In this document: positions 1 through 7,368 of the stretch, in pieces | How positions within the stretch are numbered: the stretch's first letter is position 1 | How the letters are laid out: every line of letters starts with the position of its first letter | Origin: CAYPGJ01 sp964638515 | GTDB taxonomy: Bacteria > Planctomycetota > Phycisphaerae > Phycisphaerales > UBA1924 | DNA: 64,000 bases | Reading direction: 5' to 3' | Assembly: GCA_964638515.1 (NCBI GenBank) | Contig: CAZWZL010000001.1 | Location: 1 to 64,000, forward strand | Program-made: the position numbers and the translations under genes | The notes under the pieces: model-generated | What the model saw: the letters and a program-made list of their open reading frames with translations, nothing else | What the model was told of the DNA's origin: nothing | Databases searched by the model: none

Positions 1-515
1 GGCAGGATGCCCAGGTATTCGCGCCAGGGGCCGACGTCGTCCTTGAGCTGGAAGGACATCGCTTTGGCGATCTGGGCGAGGTGGTGGAGGTCGTGGACGA
101 CCCAGGCGGCGAGGAGCTCAGCGAGGGTGACGGGGCCGAGGGCGGGGTGCAGGGCGGGCTTCGAAAGACAGTCGCGCGTGAGGTTGAGGCTGGCGAGCTC
201 GTCGAGATTGGCGAGGCGGGCCACCTCGAATTCGTCGAGCAGCGTGTTGACCGACTTTCCCTTGCTCGACTCGTACATGGCGTAGCGGTCGAAGGGTGTG
301 AAGGGCGCGGGGTTTGCGGCGAGGATGTGATGGATGCGTGGGAGCCAGTCGGTGCGCTCGCCTTGAAGGAGATGGCCGAGGATGTCGAAGGGGCTGAAGG
401 TGTCTGGGCCGTAGTTGCTGCGGGCCCAGCGGTCGTCGGTGGACGAGAGCCATTCGCGGAGCACGCGGGGCGTGCGTTCGAGTGGTGCCAGGGCCAGCGC
501 GAGGTTTTCGATCAC
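1..515 (-). CDS. DinB-like four-helix protein, 3' end cut by window edge
   Basis: The reading frame starts at GTG 515, ten bases after the nuoD stop, and runs off the left edge after about 171 residues. The visible part looks like the DinB/DfsB superfamily: a short helical N-terminus, GHLLQGE with His48, DWLPRI at 56-61, the FDRYAMYES stretch near 75-83, and an HDLHHLAQ helix with His141 and His145. In this family three histidines bind a divalent metal, and all three are in place here. The family includes metal-dependent thiol transferases and stress proteins, so the exact reaction is unknown. It is probably co-transcribed with nuoD, from which it is only ten bases away; no clear Shine-Dalgarno site lies in that gap, so coupling to nuoD translation is likely. 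No role in complex I is implied. Confidence 0.75.
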   Translation of the reverse strand, partial: MIENLALALAPLERTPRVLREWLSSTDDRWARSNYGPDTFSPFDILGHLLQGERTDWLPRIHHILAANPAPFTPFDRYAMYESSKGKSVNTLLDEFEVARLANLDELASLNLTRDCLSKPALHPALGPVTLAELLAAWVVHDLHHLAQIAKAMSFQLKDDVGPWREYLGIL

Positions 516-525
516 GTGTCGTGGC

Positions 526-1818
526 TCAGCGGTCGAGCTCGGCGGCGACGATGTTGAGCGAGCCGAGGACGGCGACGGCGTCGGCGAGCATGTGTCCTTC
601 GAGCATCTTGGCCATGACGGCGAAGTTGATGAAGGAGGGCGGGCGGGTCTTGACGCGCCATGGGCGGGGGCCGCCGTCGCTGACGACGTAGTAGCCGAGC
701 TCGCCGTTGGCGGTTTCGTTGGCGCCGTAGCCCTCGGCGATGGGGGCCTGCCAGCCGCGGTTGGACATGATGAGTTCGAAGTGTGCGATGAGGCCCTCGA
801 TGGAGCCGTAGACCTCCTTCTTGTCGGGCTTGGCGAGCTTGCCGTCGGCGAAGGTGTTGACGGGGCCTTGGGGGATGGTGTCGATGAGTTGTTCGATGAT
901 GGCGATGGACTGTCGGATTTCCTCGATGCGGATCTGGAAGCGTGCGTAGACGTCGCCGGTGGAGTGGAGTGGGACCTTGAAGTTGACGGCGGGGGCGCCT
1001 TGGCCGTCCCAGTTGTCGGCGTAGCAGAGGTAGGGCTCGTCTTTTCGGAGATCGCGCCGGACGCCGGAGGCGCGTGCGATGGGGCCAGAGAGGGACCATG
1101 CGATGGCGTCGGCCTCGCTGATGACGCCGATGCCCTGGGTGCGGTCCATGAAGATGCGGTTTCGCAGGACGAGTTTTTCGAGGTCGATGAGGGCCTGGGG
1201 GAGGTCATCGCGGATGAAGTGCTTGACCATCCGCTTGAAGGTTTCCTCGTCGGGGAGGTCTTGCATGAGTCCGCCGACGCGGGTCCAGTCCGGGTGGAAG
1301 CGTTGGCCGGAGACGAAGTCGCAGATGTCGTAGATGACTTCGCGCGGGTTGAAGGCGTAGAGGAAGCCGGTGAAGGCGCCGAGGTCGAGCGCGGCGGCGC
1401 CGACGCAGAGGAGGTGGTCCTGGATGCGTCCCATCTCGGCCATGATGGTTCGGAGGGCTTTGCAGCGTGGGGTGATGTCGATGCCGAAGACGGTCTCGAC
1501 GGCGTGGTGCCAGCAGATGTCGTTGGAGACCGGGGAGAGGTAGTTCATGCGGGAGACGATGGTGACGTACTGGTTGTAGTCGAGGTGTTCGGCGAGTTTT
1601 TCGAATCCGGAGTGGAGGTAGCCGATGTGGGGCGTGACGCGGGCGACGCGTTCGCCGTCGAGCTCCATGACGAGGCGGAGGGTGGTGTGGGTGGCGGGGT
1701 GCTGGGGGCCGAAGTTGAGGACCCAGCGGTCGCCGGTGTCGACGTGCTCTCGGAGGTATTCGGCGGGGCTGTCGGCTTCGACGGTGATGGCGTCGTCCGG
1801 CTTGAGGATGAAGGGCAC
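526..1818 (-). CDS. nuoD: NADH-quinone oxidoreductase subunit D
   Basis: This is the 49-kDa-type subunit of respiratory complex I, which helps form the quinone-binding chamber in the peripheral arm. The 430-residue product carries the family landmarks: NFGPQHPATH near the N-terminus, PHIGYLHSGFEK, YLSPVSND, the MGRI-DHLL helix, and the C-terminal DPPSF-like region written here as TRPPSFINF. Length is normal for the family. The start is GTG 1818, preceded by AAAAGGA about nine bases upstream; the frame stays open further upstream but that part is arginine/proline-rich off-frame sequence. No other nuo gene is adjacent: upstream is an unrelated secreted protein and downstream a DinB-like gene. 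nuoH lies 48 kb away in this same window, so complex I genes are dispersed here. Confidence 0.95.
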   Translation of the reverse strand: MPFILKPDDAITVEADSPAEYLREHVDTGDRWVLNFGPQHPATHTTLRLVMELDGERVARVTPHIGYLHSGFEKLAEHLDYNQYVTIVSRMNYLSPVSNDICWHHAVETVFGIDITPRCKALRTIMAEMGRIQDHLLCVGAAALDLGAFTGFLYAFNPREVIYDICDFVSGQRFHPDWTRVGGLMQDLPDEETFKRMVKHFIRDDLPQALIDLEKLVLRNRIFMDRTQGIGVISEADAIAWSLSGPIARASGVRRDLRKDEPYLCYADNWDGQGAPAVNFKVPLHSTGDVYARFQIRIEEIRQSIAIIEQLIDTIPQGPVNTFADGKLAKPDKKEVYGSIEGLIAHFELIMSNRGWQAPIAEGYGANETANGELGYYVVSDGGPRPWRVKTRPPSFINFAVMAKMLEGHMLADAVAVLGSLNIVAAELDR

Positions 1819-1888
1819 GGCGTGGTCCTTTTCGTGAGGTCGGGTTGGCGGGGGTGATGATAGTGCGGGGGGGCTGTGGGCGCAGAAA

Positions 1889-1920
1889 CAGGCCGCGTCG
1901 CTGGGTTGCGGCGCGGCCTG
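1889..1920 (-). terminator. Hairpin terminator after the PEP-CTERM gene
   Basis: A perfect 9-base inverted repeat, CAGGCCGCG and CGCGGCCTG, with a 14-base loop lies 29 bases past the stop of the PEP-CTERM gene. On the minus strand it is followed by TTTCTG, a short T-rich stretch. It probably separates that gene from nuoD, whose start is about 70 bases further on. Confidence 0.55.
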
Positions 1921-1948
1921 GGGAATGCGTGTGGTTGTGCGGCGCGTG

Positions 1949-2569
1949 TCAGCGGCGACGGCGTGCGCCGGCGAGAGCGAGACCGCCGGCGAGGGCGAGC
2001 GCGGCGCCGGGTGTGGGGATCTCCGTGCCGTTGATGCGGAAGTTGTTGATGATGCCCGAGTTTGTCCACGTCGTGCCGCCGTTGGTGGTGAAGAGGTTGG
2101 AGCCCCATGTGGCGATGCCGGTGGGCGGGAGGCCCGGGACTGCGGCTTCCCAGTCGAAGGAGGATGTGGCGTCGCCGGCGACGTAGAGCCAGTATGTCGT
2201 GCTGGCCTGGAAGTTGAACGCGGCGGAGGGGAGGAAGGTGTAGAGGATGTCGGTTCCGCCGATGGTGGCGGGGTTGTTGAAGGAGGCGAGAACGTTGACG
2301 CCTGGGGCGGCGCCGCCGTCGTCGCGGATCTGGAGGGTGACGGATTCGCCGGGGTCGTAGTTGCTGAGGATGAGTTCGACGGAGTCGAGGGACCAGCCGG
2401 GGCCGACCGGCATGGTGAAGGACATGGCCTTGATGCGGAGGTTGTTGAGGAGCGCGCTTTGTGAGTTGTTGTTCGCGGCGGGCAGGTTGCCGAGGACGGT
2501 GTCCGCGATGGCCGGCGCGGCGAGCAGCGACGCGCCGAACAGGACACCCAGTGTCTTGCAATGATTCAC
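1949..2569 (-). CDS. Secreted PEP-CTERM protein with choice-of-anchor R-like domain
   Basis: The 206-residue product starts at GTG 2569, six bases after a GGGAGG ribosome site. It has a signal peptide (about residues 1-23, cleaved near AIA-DT), a beta-rich body and a C-terminal sorting tail. The tail has the motif PTPGAA, a short hydrophobic stretch ALAGGLALAG and then RRRR, the tripartite layout of PEP-CTERM proteins processed by exosortases. The body (LGN start, TLQIRDDGGAAPG, ASTTYWLYVAG) resembles the choice-of-anchor R domain seen on many such planctomycete proteins. It is likely exported and then trimmed and attached or released at the cell surface. No exosortase gene is in this window. 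A candidate sigma-70-type promoter lies about 107 bases upstream and a terminator follows, so it is probably transcribed alone. Confidence 0.85.
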   Translation of the reverse strand: MNHCKTLGVLFGASLLAAPAIADTVLGNLPAANNNSQSALLNNLRIKAMSFTMPVGPGWSLDSVELILSNYDPGESVTLQIRDDGGAAPGVNVLASFNNPATIGGTDILYTFLPSAAFNFQASTTYWLYVAGDATSSFDWEAAVPGLPPTGIATWGSNLFTTNGGTTWTNSGIINNFRINGTEIPTPGAALALAGGLALAGARRRR

Positions 2570-2874
2570 GTGTTTCCTCCCGATTGCATGTGACGTGTCT
2601 GCGGGTTCACAAGCCGGCGTCGACCCGTACATCCCGGCCACCGTCGACTGTCGCCGCGCATGCGGCGGCGATTCCAGTATGCGGCGATCGCGCGCGCCGA
2701 TCAATGCTCTCGTGGCGCATCGCTCGGCGAATCGGCGTGTTTTAGCGCTTTGTTATGCAAACAGAATGTGATACTCGCGCGATCGCGGTGTGCGTCACGC
2801 TCGCGAAGGCGCCGCCGGCACGCGCTCGTGCGCGAATCTCCCGCGTGGTCGTGGACGCCCGTGGCCCCTGGGAC
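2570..2874. other. Non-coding stretch upstream of the PEP-CTERM gene
   Basis: This 305-base stretch lies between the PEP-CTERM gene and the end of the small frameshifted gene, both on the minus strand. It holds the candidate promoter at 2676-2704 and part of an inverted repeat at 2868-2887. The part near 2740-2775 is visibly richer in A and T than its surroundings. I see no convincing coding frame. Confidence 0.5.
2676..2704 (-). promoter_or_regulatory. Sigma-70-type promoter candidate for the PEP-CTERM gene
   Basis: On the minus strand, TTGATC and CATACT are separated by exactly 17 bases. Transcription would start about 100 bases before the GTG at 2569, which has its own Shine-Dalgarno site. 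The spacer is a GC-rich near-palindrome (GATC, GCGC repeats), so chance similarity is possible. Confidence 0.4.
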
Positions 2875-2887
2875 TCAAACGTCCCAG
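2868..2887 (-). terminator. Inverted repeat over a stop codon, possible terminator
   Basis: CTGGGAC and GTCCCAG form perfect 7-base arms around a six-base loop that contains the stop codon of the small secreted gene. There is no T tract, so it may be an mRNA-end stabiliser rather than a terminator. Its place at the stop supports the downstream reading frame as the real gene end. Confidence 0.3.
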
Positions 2888-3233
2888 TAGGCGCATTGCT
2901 CGAGCGGGCCGGTGACGGTTTCGAAGCGGGCCTTGGCTTCTTTGAATTCGGGAAGCTCGAAGACGCGTCGGCGGTACTCGTTCCAGTCGGAGGGAGTGCC
3001 GTGGCCGTAGAAGCGGATGGAGATGAAGGCGCGGGCGAAGAGGTGGCCGTCCTCGTTCTCCGCGGATTCATGTGCGGAGCGGTCGGCTTGCCTGGCGATT
3101 CGAGCGCGGCAGGCCGGACGGCGGGGTCGGCGGCGCTTGCCGGTCCGGCCATGGTGAGGGCGACGGCGCTGGCCGCGAGGGCGGCGAGGTTGAGGAACGC
3201 GTTGTGATAGCGGCGGTGAGCGCGGAACATCAT
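2875..3233 (-). CDS. Small secreted protein with an apparent frameshift
   Basis: The start is ATG 3233 (or the ATG right after it), eight bases past GGAG. The first 35 residues form a clear signal peptide: MFRAHRR basic start, a hydrophobic core, and cleavage near ASA-AD. After about residue 40 this frame turns into arginine/proline/serine-rich nonsense. A second frame, offset by -1, then reads like real protein: ENEDGHLFAR, FYGHGTPSDWNEYRRR, FELPEFKEAKARFE, ending PLEQCAYWDV at 2875. The two parts would join somewhere within about 3070-3125, consistent with one lost base. This could be a sequencing error or a true pseudogene. I do not recognise the family. An inverted repeat spans the stop codon. 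Confidence 0.5.
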
Positions 3234-3396
3234 TGATCACTCCGGATTGGGTGTCACGGGGTACATGACTACGGCGCCGCGATCGTGGCGGACCATACAA
3301 CTGCGAAGCACACCGGCCGCGTGTGACACGAAGCGAAAGAAAAAGTCGAGACCGGGGAGCCGTCGTCGGGTTCGTCCCGTTCGCGGCCACGACTCG

Positions 3397-3402
3397 TACA
3401 CT
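3397..3402 (+). promoter_or_regulatory. -10 element TACACT for a leaderless transcript
   Basis: TACACT ends six bases before GTG 3409, so RNA would start at or next to the start codon. There is no Shine-Dalgarno site at this GTG. It belongs to the recurrent TAnnnT pattern of this window and is the main reason to prefer GTG 3409 over ATG 3451. Confidence 0.5.
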
Positions 3403-3408
3403 CTTCCG

Positions 3409-4215
3409 GTGTCCACCGCCGCCGAGCGACCCCGACGTCAGCGAGATCGCATGCCCGAGGAATTCGGGGGCGCGGACGCGCCGTGGTTTTCCGGCACGCA
3501 GGACTTCACGGGGTACATGCGGGAGGCGTTCGCGGCGCTGAACGCGGACGGCGCGCCGAAGCGCGTGCTCGACATTCCGGCGGGGCTGGGGCAGTTTACG
3601 GACGCGTTGCGGTCGCGCGGGCACACGGTGACGTCGGCGGACATCAACCGCGAGCGCGAGGATTACGTGTACGCGGACATGAACACGGCGTTGCCGTTTG
3701 AGGATGGCGCGTTTGACGCGGCCGTGTGCCTGGAGGGTCTGGAGCACCTGATCGAGCCGCTGCGTTTGCTGAGCGAGCTGGTGCGCGTGGTGCGGCCGGG
3801 GGGGATGGTGGTGCTCTCGACGCCGAACGTGCAGAACCACTATTCGCGGCTGCAGTACCTGCTGACGGGGACGTTCTATCAGTTCAATCCGGCGACCCTG
3901 CGGGACCTGCCGGCGGGGGCGATGGAGGATCGGTTTCACATCTCGCCGCTGACGCTGCAGTGGGTGTGGTATTTCGCGACATACCTGGGGGCACGGGTGG
4001 AGGCGGTGCGCGGGGATCGGATGAAGAAGAAGTGGATGCTGCCGCTGTTCGGGCTGAACCAGGCGCTGGGGTGGTGGTGGCGGCGGCGATTGTTCTTCGG
4101 GGGTCGAGCGCGGCAGTGGGCGGAGCGGAACGGGGCGATGCACGGCGCGCTGAACTCGCGGGCGATGTTGTTCAGCCGCACGATGGTGGTGGTGCTGCGG
4201 AAGCACGGGGGGTGA
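3409..4215 (+). CDS. Class I SAM-dependent methyltransferase
   Basis: A protein of about 268 residues with a Rossmann-type methyltransferase core. Motif I is VLDIPAGLGQF (a variant of the usual DxGxGxG), followed by SADIN as the acidic loop that holds the ribose, ALPFEDGAFDAAVCLEGLEHL as motif II/III, and VVRPGGMVVLSTPN as the post-II motif. This is the Methyltransf_11 layout. The C-terminal part is aromatic and basic (GWWWRRRLFFGG) and may contact membrane or substrate. The substrate cannot be read from sequence. I chose GTG 3409 because a -10 hexamer sits six bases before it; ATG 3451 is the alternative and would remove 14 residues of basic sequence. The short-chain dehydrogenase follows 35 bases downstream with its own promoter motif. 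Confidence 0.85.
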   Translation: MSTAAERPRRQRDRMPEEFGGADAPWFSGTQDFTGYMREAFAALNADGAPKRVLDIPAGLGQFTDALRSRGHTVTSADINREREDYVYADMNTALPFEDGAFDAAVCLEGLEHLIEPLRLLSELVRVVRPGGMVVLSTPNVQNHYSRLQYLLTGTFYQFNPATLRDLPAGAMEDRFHISPLTLQWVWYFATYLGARVEAVRGDRMKKKWMLPLFGLNQALGWWWRRRLFFGGRARQWAERNGAMHGALNSRAMLFSRTMVVVLRKHGG

Positions 4216-4238
4216 GGGGTGGGCGGCGCGCGGGGGCG

Positions 4239-4244
4239 TAGACT
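4239..4244 (+). promoter_or_regulatory. -10 element TAGACT for a leaderless transcript
   Basis: TAGACT ends exactly six bases before ATG 4251. No Shine-Dalgarno site and no TTGACA-like -35 box are visible, as for the other members of this motif set. Confidence 0.55.
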
Positions 4245-4250
4245 GCGGGC

Positions 4251-5006
4251 ATGACGGAGCTTGCGGGACGTGTCGTGATTCTGACGGGGGCTTCATCGGG
4301 CATCGGGCTGGCGACGGCCCATCGGCTGGCGCGCGCGGGCGCGAAGGCCGCGCTGCTGGCGCGCCGTGAAGACCGGTTGCGGGATTTGGCGAAGGAGCTG
4401 GGGCCGACGGCGCGGGAGCGGGGCGGCGAGGTGTTGCCGGTGGTGTGCGACGTGACGGACCGGTCGAGCGTGCGGCGAGCGTTTGCGGAGGCGGGCTCGC
4501 GGTTGGGGCCGGTGGATGCGCTGGTGAACAACGCGGGGGACATGCTGCTTTCGAAGGTGGAGAAGGCGCGGGTGGAGGAGTGGGAGCGGCAGGTGGACGT
4601 GAACATCAAGGGGGTGCTGTACTGCACGGCGGAGGCGCTGCCCGGGATGGTGGAGCGGCGGAGCGGGCACATCGTGAACGTGTCGTCGGTGGCGGGGCGG
4701 CGGGTGTTTCCGGGGGCGGCGGTGTACTGCGGGACGAAGTTCTTCGTGCACGCGTTTTCGGAGGGGGTGCGGCAGGAGACGTTCGACAAGAACGTGCGGG
4801 TGACAGTGATTGCTCCGGGGCTGGTGCAGACGGAGTTGCAGGGGCACACGAGCGATCCGGAGCAGCGGGCGCGGATGGACGCGAGGCCGCCGATGCGGTG
4901 GTTGGAGGCGGACGACATTGCGCGCGAGATCGTGCACGCGCTGGAGACGCCGAGCCACGTGGCGATCAACGAGGTGGTGATCCGGCCGACGGAGCAGGAG
5001 CGGTAG
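4251..5006 (+). CDS. Short-chain dehydrogenase/reductase (SDR)
   Basis: A classical SDR of 251 residues that would oxidise or reduce a hydroxyl/keto group with NAD(P). The cofactor motif TGASSGIG is at 12-19 and the structural NNAG at 93-96. Catalytic residues are in place: Ser in NVSSVAG near 145-146, Tyr159 and Lys163 in the YxxxK motif. RR at 38-39 after the second strand suggests a preference for NADPH. The C-terminus ending VIRPTEQER is typical of the NADP-dependent subgroup that includes serine dehydrogenase-like enzymes; the substrate is not determined. It is preceded by a leaderless-type promoter and lies 36 bases before the GNAT-YbeY fusion gene. Confidence 0.9.
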   Translation: MTELAGRVVILTGASSGIGLATAHRLARAGAKAALLARREDRLRDLAKELGPTARERGGEVLPVVCDVTDRSSVRRAFAEAGSRLGPVDALVNNAGDMLLSKVEKARVEEWERQVDVNIKGVLYCTAEALPGMVERRSGHIVNVSSVAGRRVFPGAAVYCGTKFFVHAFSEGVRQETFDKNVRVTVIAPGLVQTELQGHTSDPEQRARMDARPPMRWLEADDIAREIVHALETPSHVAINEVVIRPTEQER

Positions 5007-5042
5007 TCCGGAGGGGACGAGCCGGGCGACGCTGACCGGTGA

Positions 5043-6029
5043 ATGATGACACGCATGGCGCCACGGATTGTGCAGGTCGAGACGGCGGAGCAGATGGAGC
5101 ACGTTCGCGCGCTGTTCCGGGAGTATGGGGCGGTGGTGGAGGCTCGGGCGTGCGTGGTGGGGATGGATGCGGAGCTGGGCGCGTTGCCGGCGCCGTACTC
5201 GCGGCCGAGGGGCGCGCTGCTGCTGGCGTATGACGAGGGTGGGGAGCCGGTGGGGTGCGTGGCGATTCGCCCGCTGGGGGATTTGACGGCACACGGGCTG
5301 GGCTCTCCGGCGGACGGCGTGGCGCGGGCGGAGCTCAAGCGGCTGTACGTGCGGCCGGAAGCGCGGGGGCGAGGACTGGCGCGGGCGCTCACGCTGGAGG
5401 GGATCGATTTCGCACGCGGGGCGGGGTATGGCGCGATACGGCTGGACACGCTGCCGACGATGCGCGAGGCCATCGGGCTGTACACGTCGCTCGGCTTTCG
5501 GGAGATCGTCTCGGGCGTGTCGTGCGCGCCGAGAGCGTTGTTCTTCGAGCTTGCGCTGGCTCCGACGCTGGAGATCGTCGACACGACGGGGACGGCGTCG
5601 CCCGGCGCGATGGGGTGGCTGGAGCGCTACGGCGCGCTCGTGATGGCGCGGCTGGGATCGGCGAAAGGGGCGTCGGGCTCGGTGCGTGTGCGCATCATCG
5701 GTGACGAAGAGATGCGCGCGATGCACGCGCGGCACTCGGGAGATGATTCGACCACGGACGTGCTGACGTTCGACCTGCGCGAGGACGCGACGAGCACGGC
5801 GCTGGATGTGGATGTGCTGGTGTGTGCTGATGAGGCGCGGCGGCAGGGCTCGGCTCGATCGCATGCCCCTGAGGCGGAGCTGCTGCTGTACCTGCTGCAC
5901 GCGTGCATGCACTGCCTCGGACATGACGATGACACGCCGGAGGGCTCGGCCCGGATGCACGCGGAGGAGGATGAGATCCTCAAGGGCGTGGGGTTGCCCT
6001 CCATCTACGCGGCTCCGCCCGCGCACTAG
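5043..6029 (+). CDS. GNAT acetyltransferase-YbeY endoribonuclease fusion
   Basis: A 328-residue protein with two complete domains in one frame. Residues about 7-175 are a GNAT N-acetyltransferase: ELKRLYVRPEARGRGLARAL holds the acetyl-CoA loop and AIGLYTSLGF the usual C-terminal motif. Residues about 176-328 are YbeY, the metal-dependent endoribonuclease needed for 16S rRNA 3' maturation and ribosome quality control: STTDVLTFD matches the family TDVLSF core, and the metal site HACMHCLGHDD gives His286, His290 and, at the third ligand position, Asp296 where most YbeY have His. His294 is nearby. EGSARMHAEEDEIL matches the family C-terminus. A link between ribosome maturation and acetylation of a ribosomal substrate is possible but is inference. 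The start could instead be ATG 5055. cysS follows 19 bases later. Confidence 0.88.
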   Translation: MMTRMAPRIVQVETAEQMEHVRALFREYGAVVEARACVVGMDAELGALPAPYSRPRGALLLAYDEGGEPVGCVAIRPLGDLTAHGLGSPADGVARAELKRLYVRPEARGRGLARALTLEGIDFARGAGYGAIRLDTLPTMREAIGLYTSLGFREIVSGVSCAPRALFFELALAPTLEIVDTTGTASPGAMGWLERYGALVMARLGSAKGASGSVRVRIIGDEEMRAMHARHSGDDSTTDVLTFDLREDATSTALDVDVLVCADEARRQGSARSHAPEAELLLYLLHACMHCLGHDDDTPEGSARMHAEEDEILKGVGLPSIYAAPPAH

Positions 6030-6035
6030 CCCGGC

Positions 6036-6041
6036 TACCCT
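6036..6041 (+). promoter_or_regulatory. -10 element TACCCT for a leaderless cysS transcript
   Basis: TACCCT lies just after the stop of the fusion gene and ends seven bases before GTG 6049. It supports that GTG as the cysS start. Confidence 0.45.
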
Positions 6042-6048
6042 TGGCGCC

Positions 6049-7332
6049 GTGACGTTCCGTCTTTACAACACGCTGACCCGGGGTGTGGAGGAGTTCCGGC
6101 CGGCGGACCCCTCGCGGGTGCTGTTCTATTCGTGCGGGCCGACGGTGTACGACTTCGCGCACATCGGGAATTTCCGTTCGTTCCTGCTGGCGGACGTGCT
6201 GCGGCGTTGGATCGAATCACCTCTCTGCGAACTCCGCGCCCCCGGACCGGCCGGCAAGACCCATCAAGGCCCGCGCAAAGTCCGCCACGTCATGAACATC
6301 ACGGACGTGGGGCACATGGTGGAGGATGATGATGCCGACGGGGGCGGGGTGGACCGGATGGAGGAGGGCGCGCGACGCCTCGCGGAGGCGAAGAAGTCGG
6401 GGCGGTTGCCGCCGGGCGCGCCGGCGGACATCGACCCGAACGACCCGTTCCAGATCGCGGCGTTCTACGCGGAGGTGTTCCTGGCGGATGCGCGGCTCCT
6501 GGGGCTGAAGGTGGCGCTCGAGGCGGAGGCGAAGCCCGAGCTGATGCCTCGGCCGACGGGAAAGATTGCGCAGATGCAGGCGATGATCCGGGAGTTGTTG
6601 TCGAAGGGGGCGGCGTACGTGGTGGGCTCGCCGGGGGCGGCGGGCACGGCCGTGTATTTCGACGTGCAGCGGTTTCCGGAGTATGGGCGGCTGTCGGGGA
6701 ACACACTGGAGGCGCTGCGCACGGGCGCGGGCGGGCGGGTGTCGGCGGCGAACCAGTCGGCCAAGCGGCACGCGGCGGATTTCCTGTTGTGGAAGGTGGA
6801 CCCTGCACACAAGATGAAGTGGGACTTCGAGGGGGTGGGCGCGGGGTACCCGGGCTGGCACATCGAGTGCAGCGCGATGGCGCGGGAGGCGCTTGGGGAG
6901 ACGATCGACCTGCACTCGGGCGGAGAGGACAACATTTTTCCGCATCACGAGTGCGAGATCGCGCAGTCGCGGTGCGCGACGGGAGCCCCGGCGTTTGCGC
7001 GGCATTGGTTCCACGTGCGGCACCTGCAGGTCGAGAGCGAGAAGATGTCCAAATCCAAGGGCAACTTCTACACCATCCGCGACCTCGTNNNNNNNNNNNN
7101 NNNNNNNNNNNNNNNNNNNNNNNNNNNNNNNNNNNNNNNNNNNNNNNNNNNNNNNNNNNNNNNNNNNNNNNNNNNNNNNNNNNNNNNNTCCCTCATCGCC
7201 GCGCGGGCCGCCGCCAAGCAATCCAAAGACTTCGGCGAGGCCGACCGGATTCGCCAGCAACTCGCCTCCATGGGCATCGAGATCAAGGACACGGCGCAGG
7301 GCACGACCTGGTCCCGCAAGGCCTCCCTCTAA
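6049..7332 (+). CDS. cysS: Cysteinyl-tRNA synthetase, interrupted by an assembly gap
   Basis: This enzyme charges tRNA-Cys with cysteine. The class I landmarks are present: FYSCGPTVYDFAHIGNFRS with the zinc Cys and the HIGH-like HIGN, WHIECSAM (second zinc Cys), GGEDNIFPHHECEIAQS (zinc His region) and EKMSKSKGNF (KMSKS loop). The C-terminal tail KDFGEADRIRQQL through GTTWSRK also matches. Between the KMSKS loop and the tail lie 100 N. Homologues have about 150 residues there, so the true missing length is probably near 450 bases and the frame match across the N run is fortuitous. The N-terminal domain has extra segments after the HIGN motif (about residues 58-75 and 85-115), one of them in locally C-rich DNA. 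The start is GTG 6049, leaderless type. Confidence 0.93.
   Translation: MTFRLYNTLTRGVEEFRPADPSRVLFYSCGPTVYDFAHIGNFRSFLLADVLRRWIESPLCELRAPGPAGKTHQGPRKVRHVMNITDVGHMVEDDDADGGGVDRMEEGARRLAEAKKSGRLPPGAPADIDPNDPFQIAAFYAEVFLADARLLGLKVALEAEAKPELMPRPTGKIAQMQAMIRELLSKGAAYVVGSPGAAGTAVYFDVQRFPEYGRLSGNTLEALRTGAGGRVSAANQSAKRHAADFLLWKVDPAHKMKWDFEGVGAGYPGWHIECSAMAREALGETIDLHSGGEDNIFPHHECEIAQSRCATGAPAFARHWFHVRHLQVESEKMSKSKGNFYTIRDLXXXXXXXXXXXXXXXXXXXXXXXXXXXXXXXXXXSLIAARAAAKQSKDFGEADRIRQQLASMGIEIKDTAQGTTWSRKASL
7089..7188. other. Assembly gap of 100 N
   Basis: Exactly 100 N inside cysS. This is a conventional placeholder length; comparison with the domain order of CysRS suggests several hundred bases are really missing. 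Confidence 0.99.
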
Positions 7333-7353
7333 ACCGCCCGCCGCCCCCGCCTT

Positions 7354-7359
7354 TACACT
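7354..7359 (+). promoter_or_regulatory. -10-like element TACACT before tmk
   Basis: TACACT lies nine bases before GTG 7369, a slightly longer spacing than in the best members of the motif set. Transcription would start two or three bases before the codon. Confidence 0.35.
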
Positions 7360-7368
7360 CCTTCACCC

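Noticed and set aside
415..1857. Plus-strand acidic open frame of 480 codons
   Set aside because: Mirror image of nuoD; Asp/Gly/Val-rich pattern is the expected antisense composition.
1819..2547. Long upstream extension of nuoD
   Set aside because: It runs through the terminator and the PEP-CTERM gene and is Arg/Pro/Ser-rich; GTG 1818 has a ribosome site and gives the family N-terminus.
4172..5584. Minus-strand open frame of 470 codons
   Set aside because: Lies opposite the SDR and fusion genes, which carry clear motifs; the antisense product has none.
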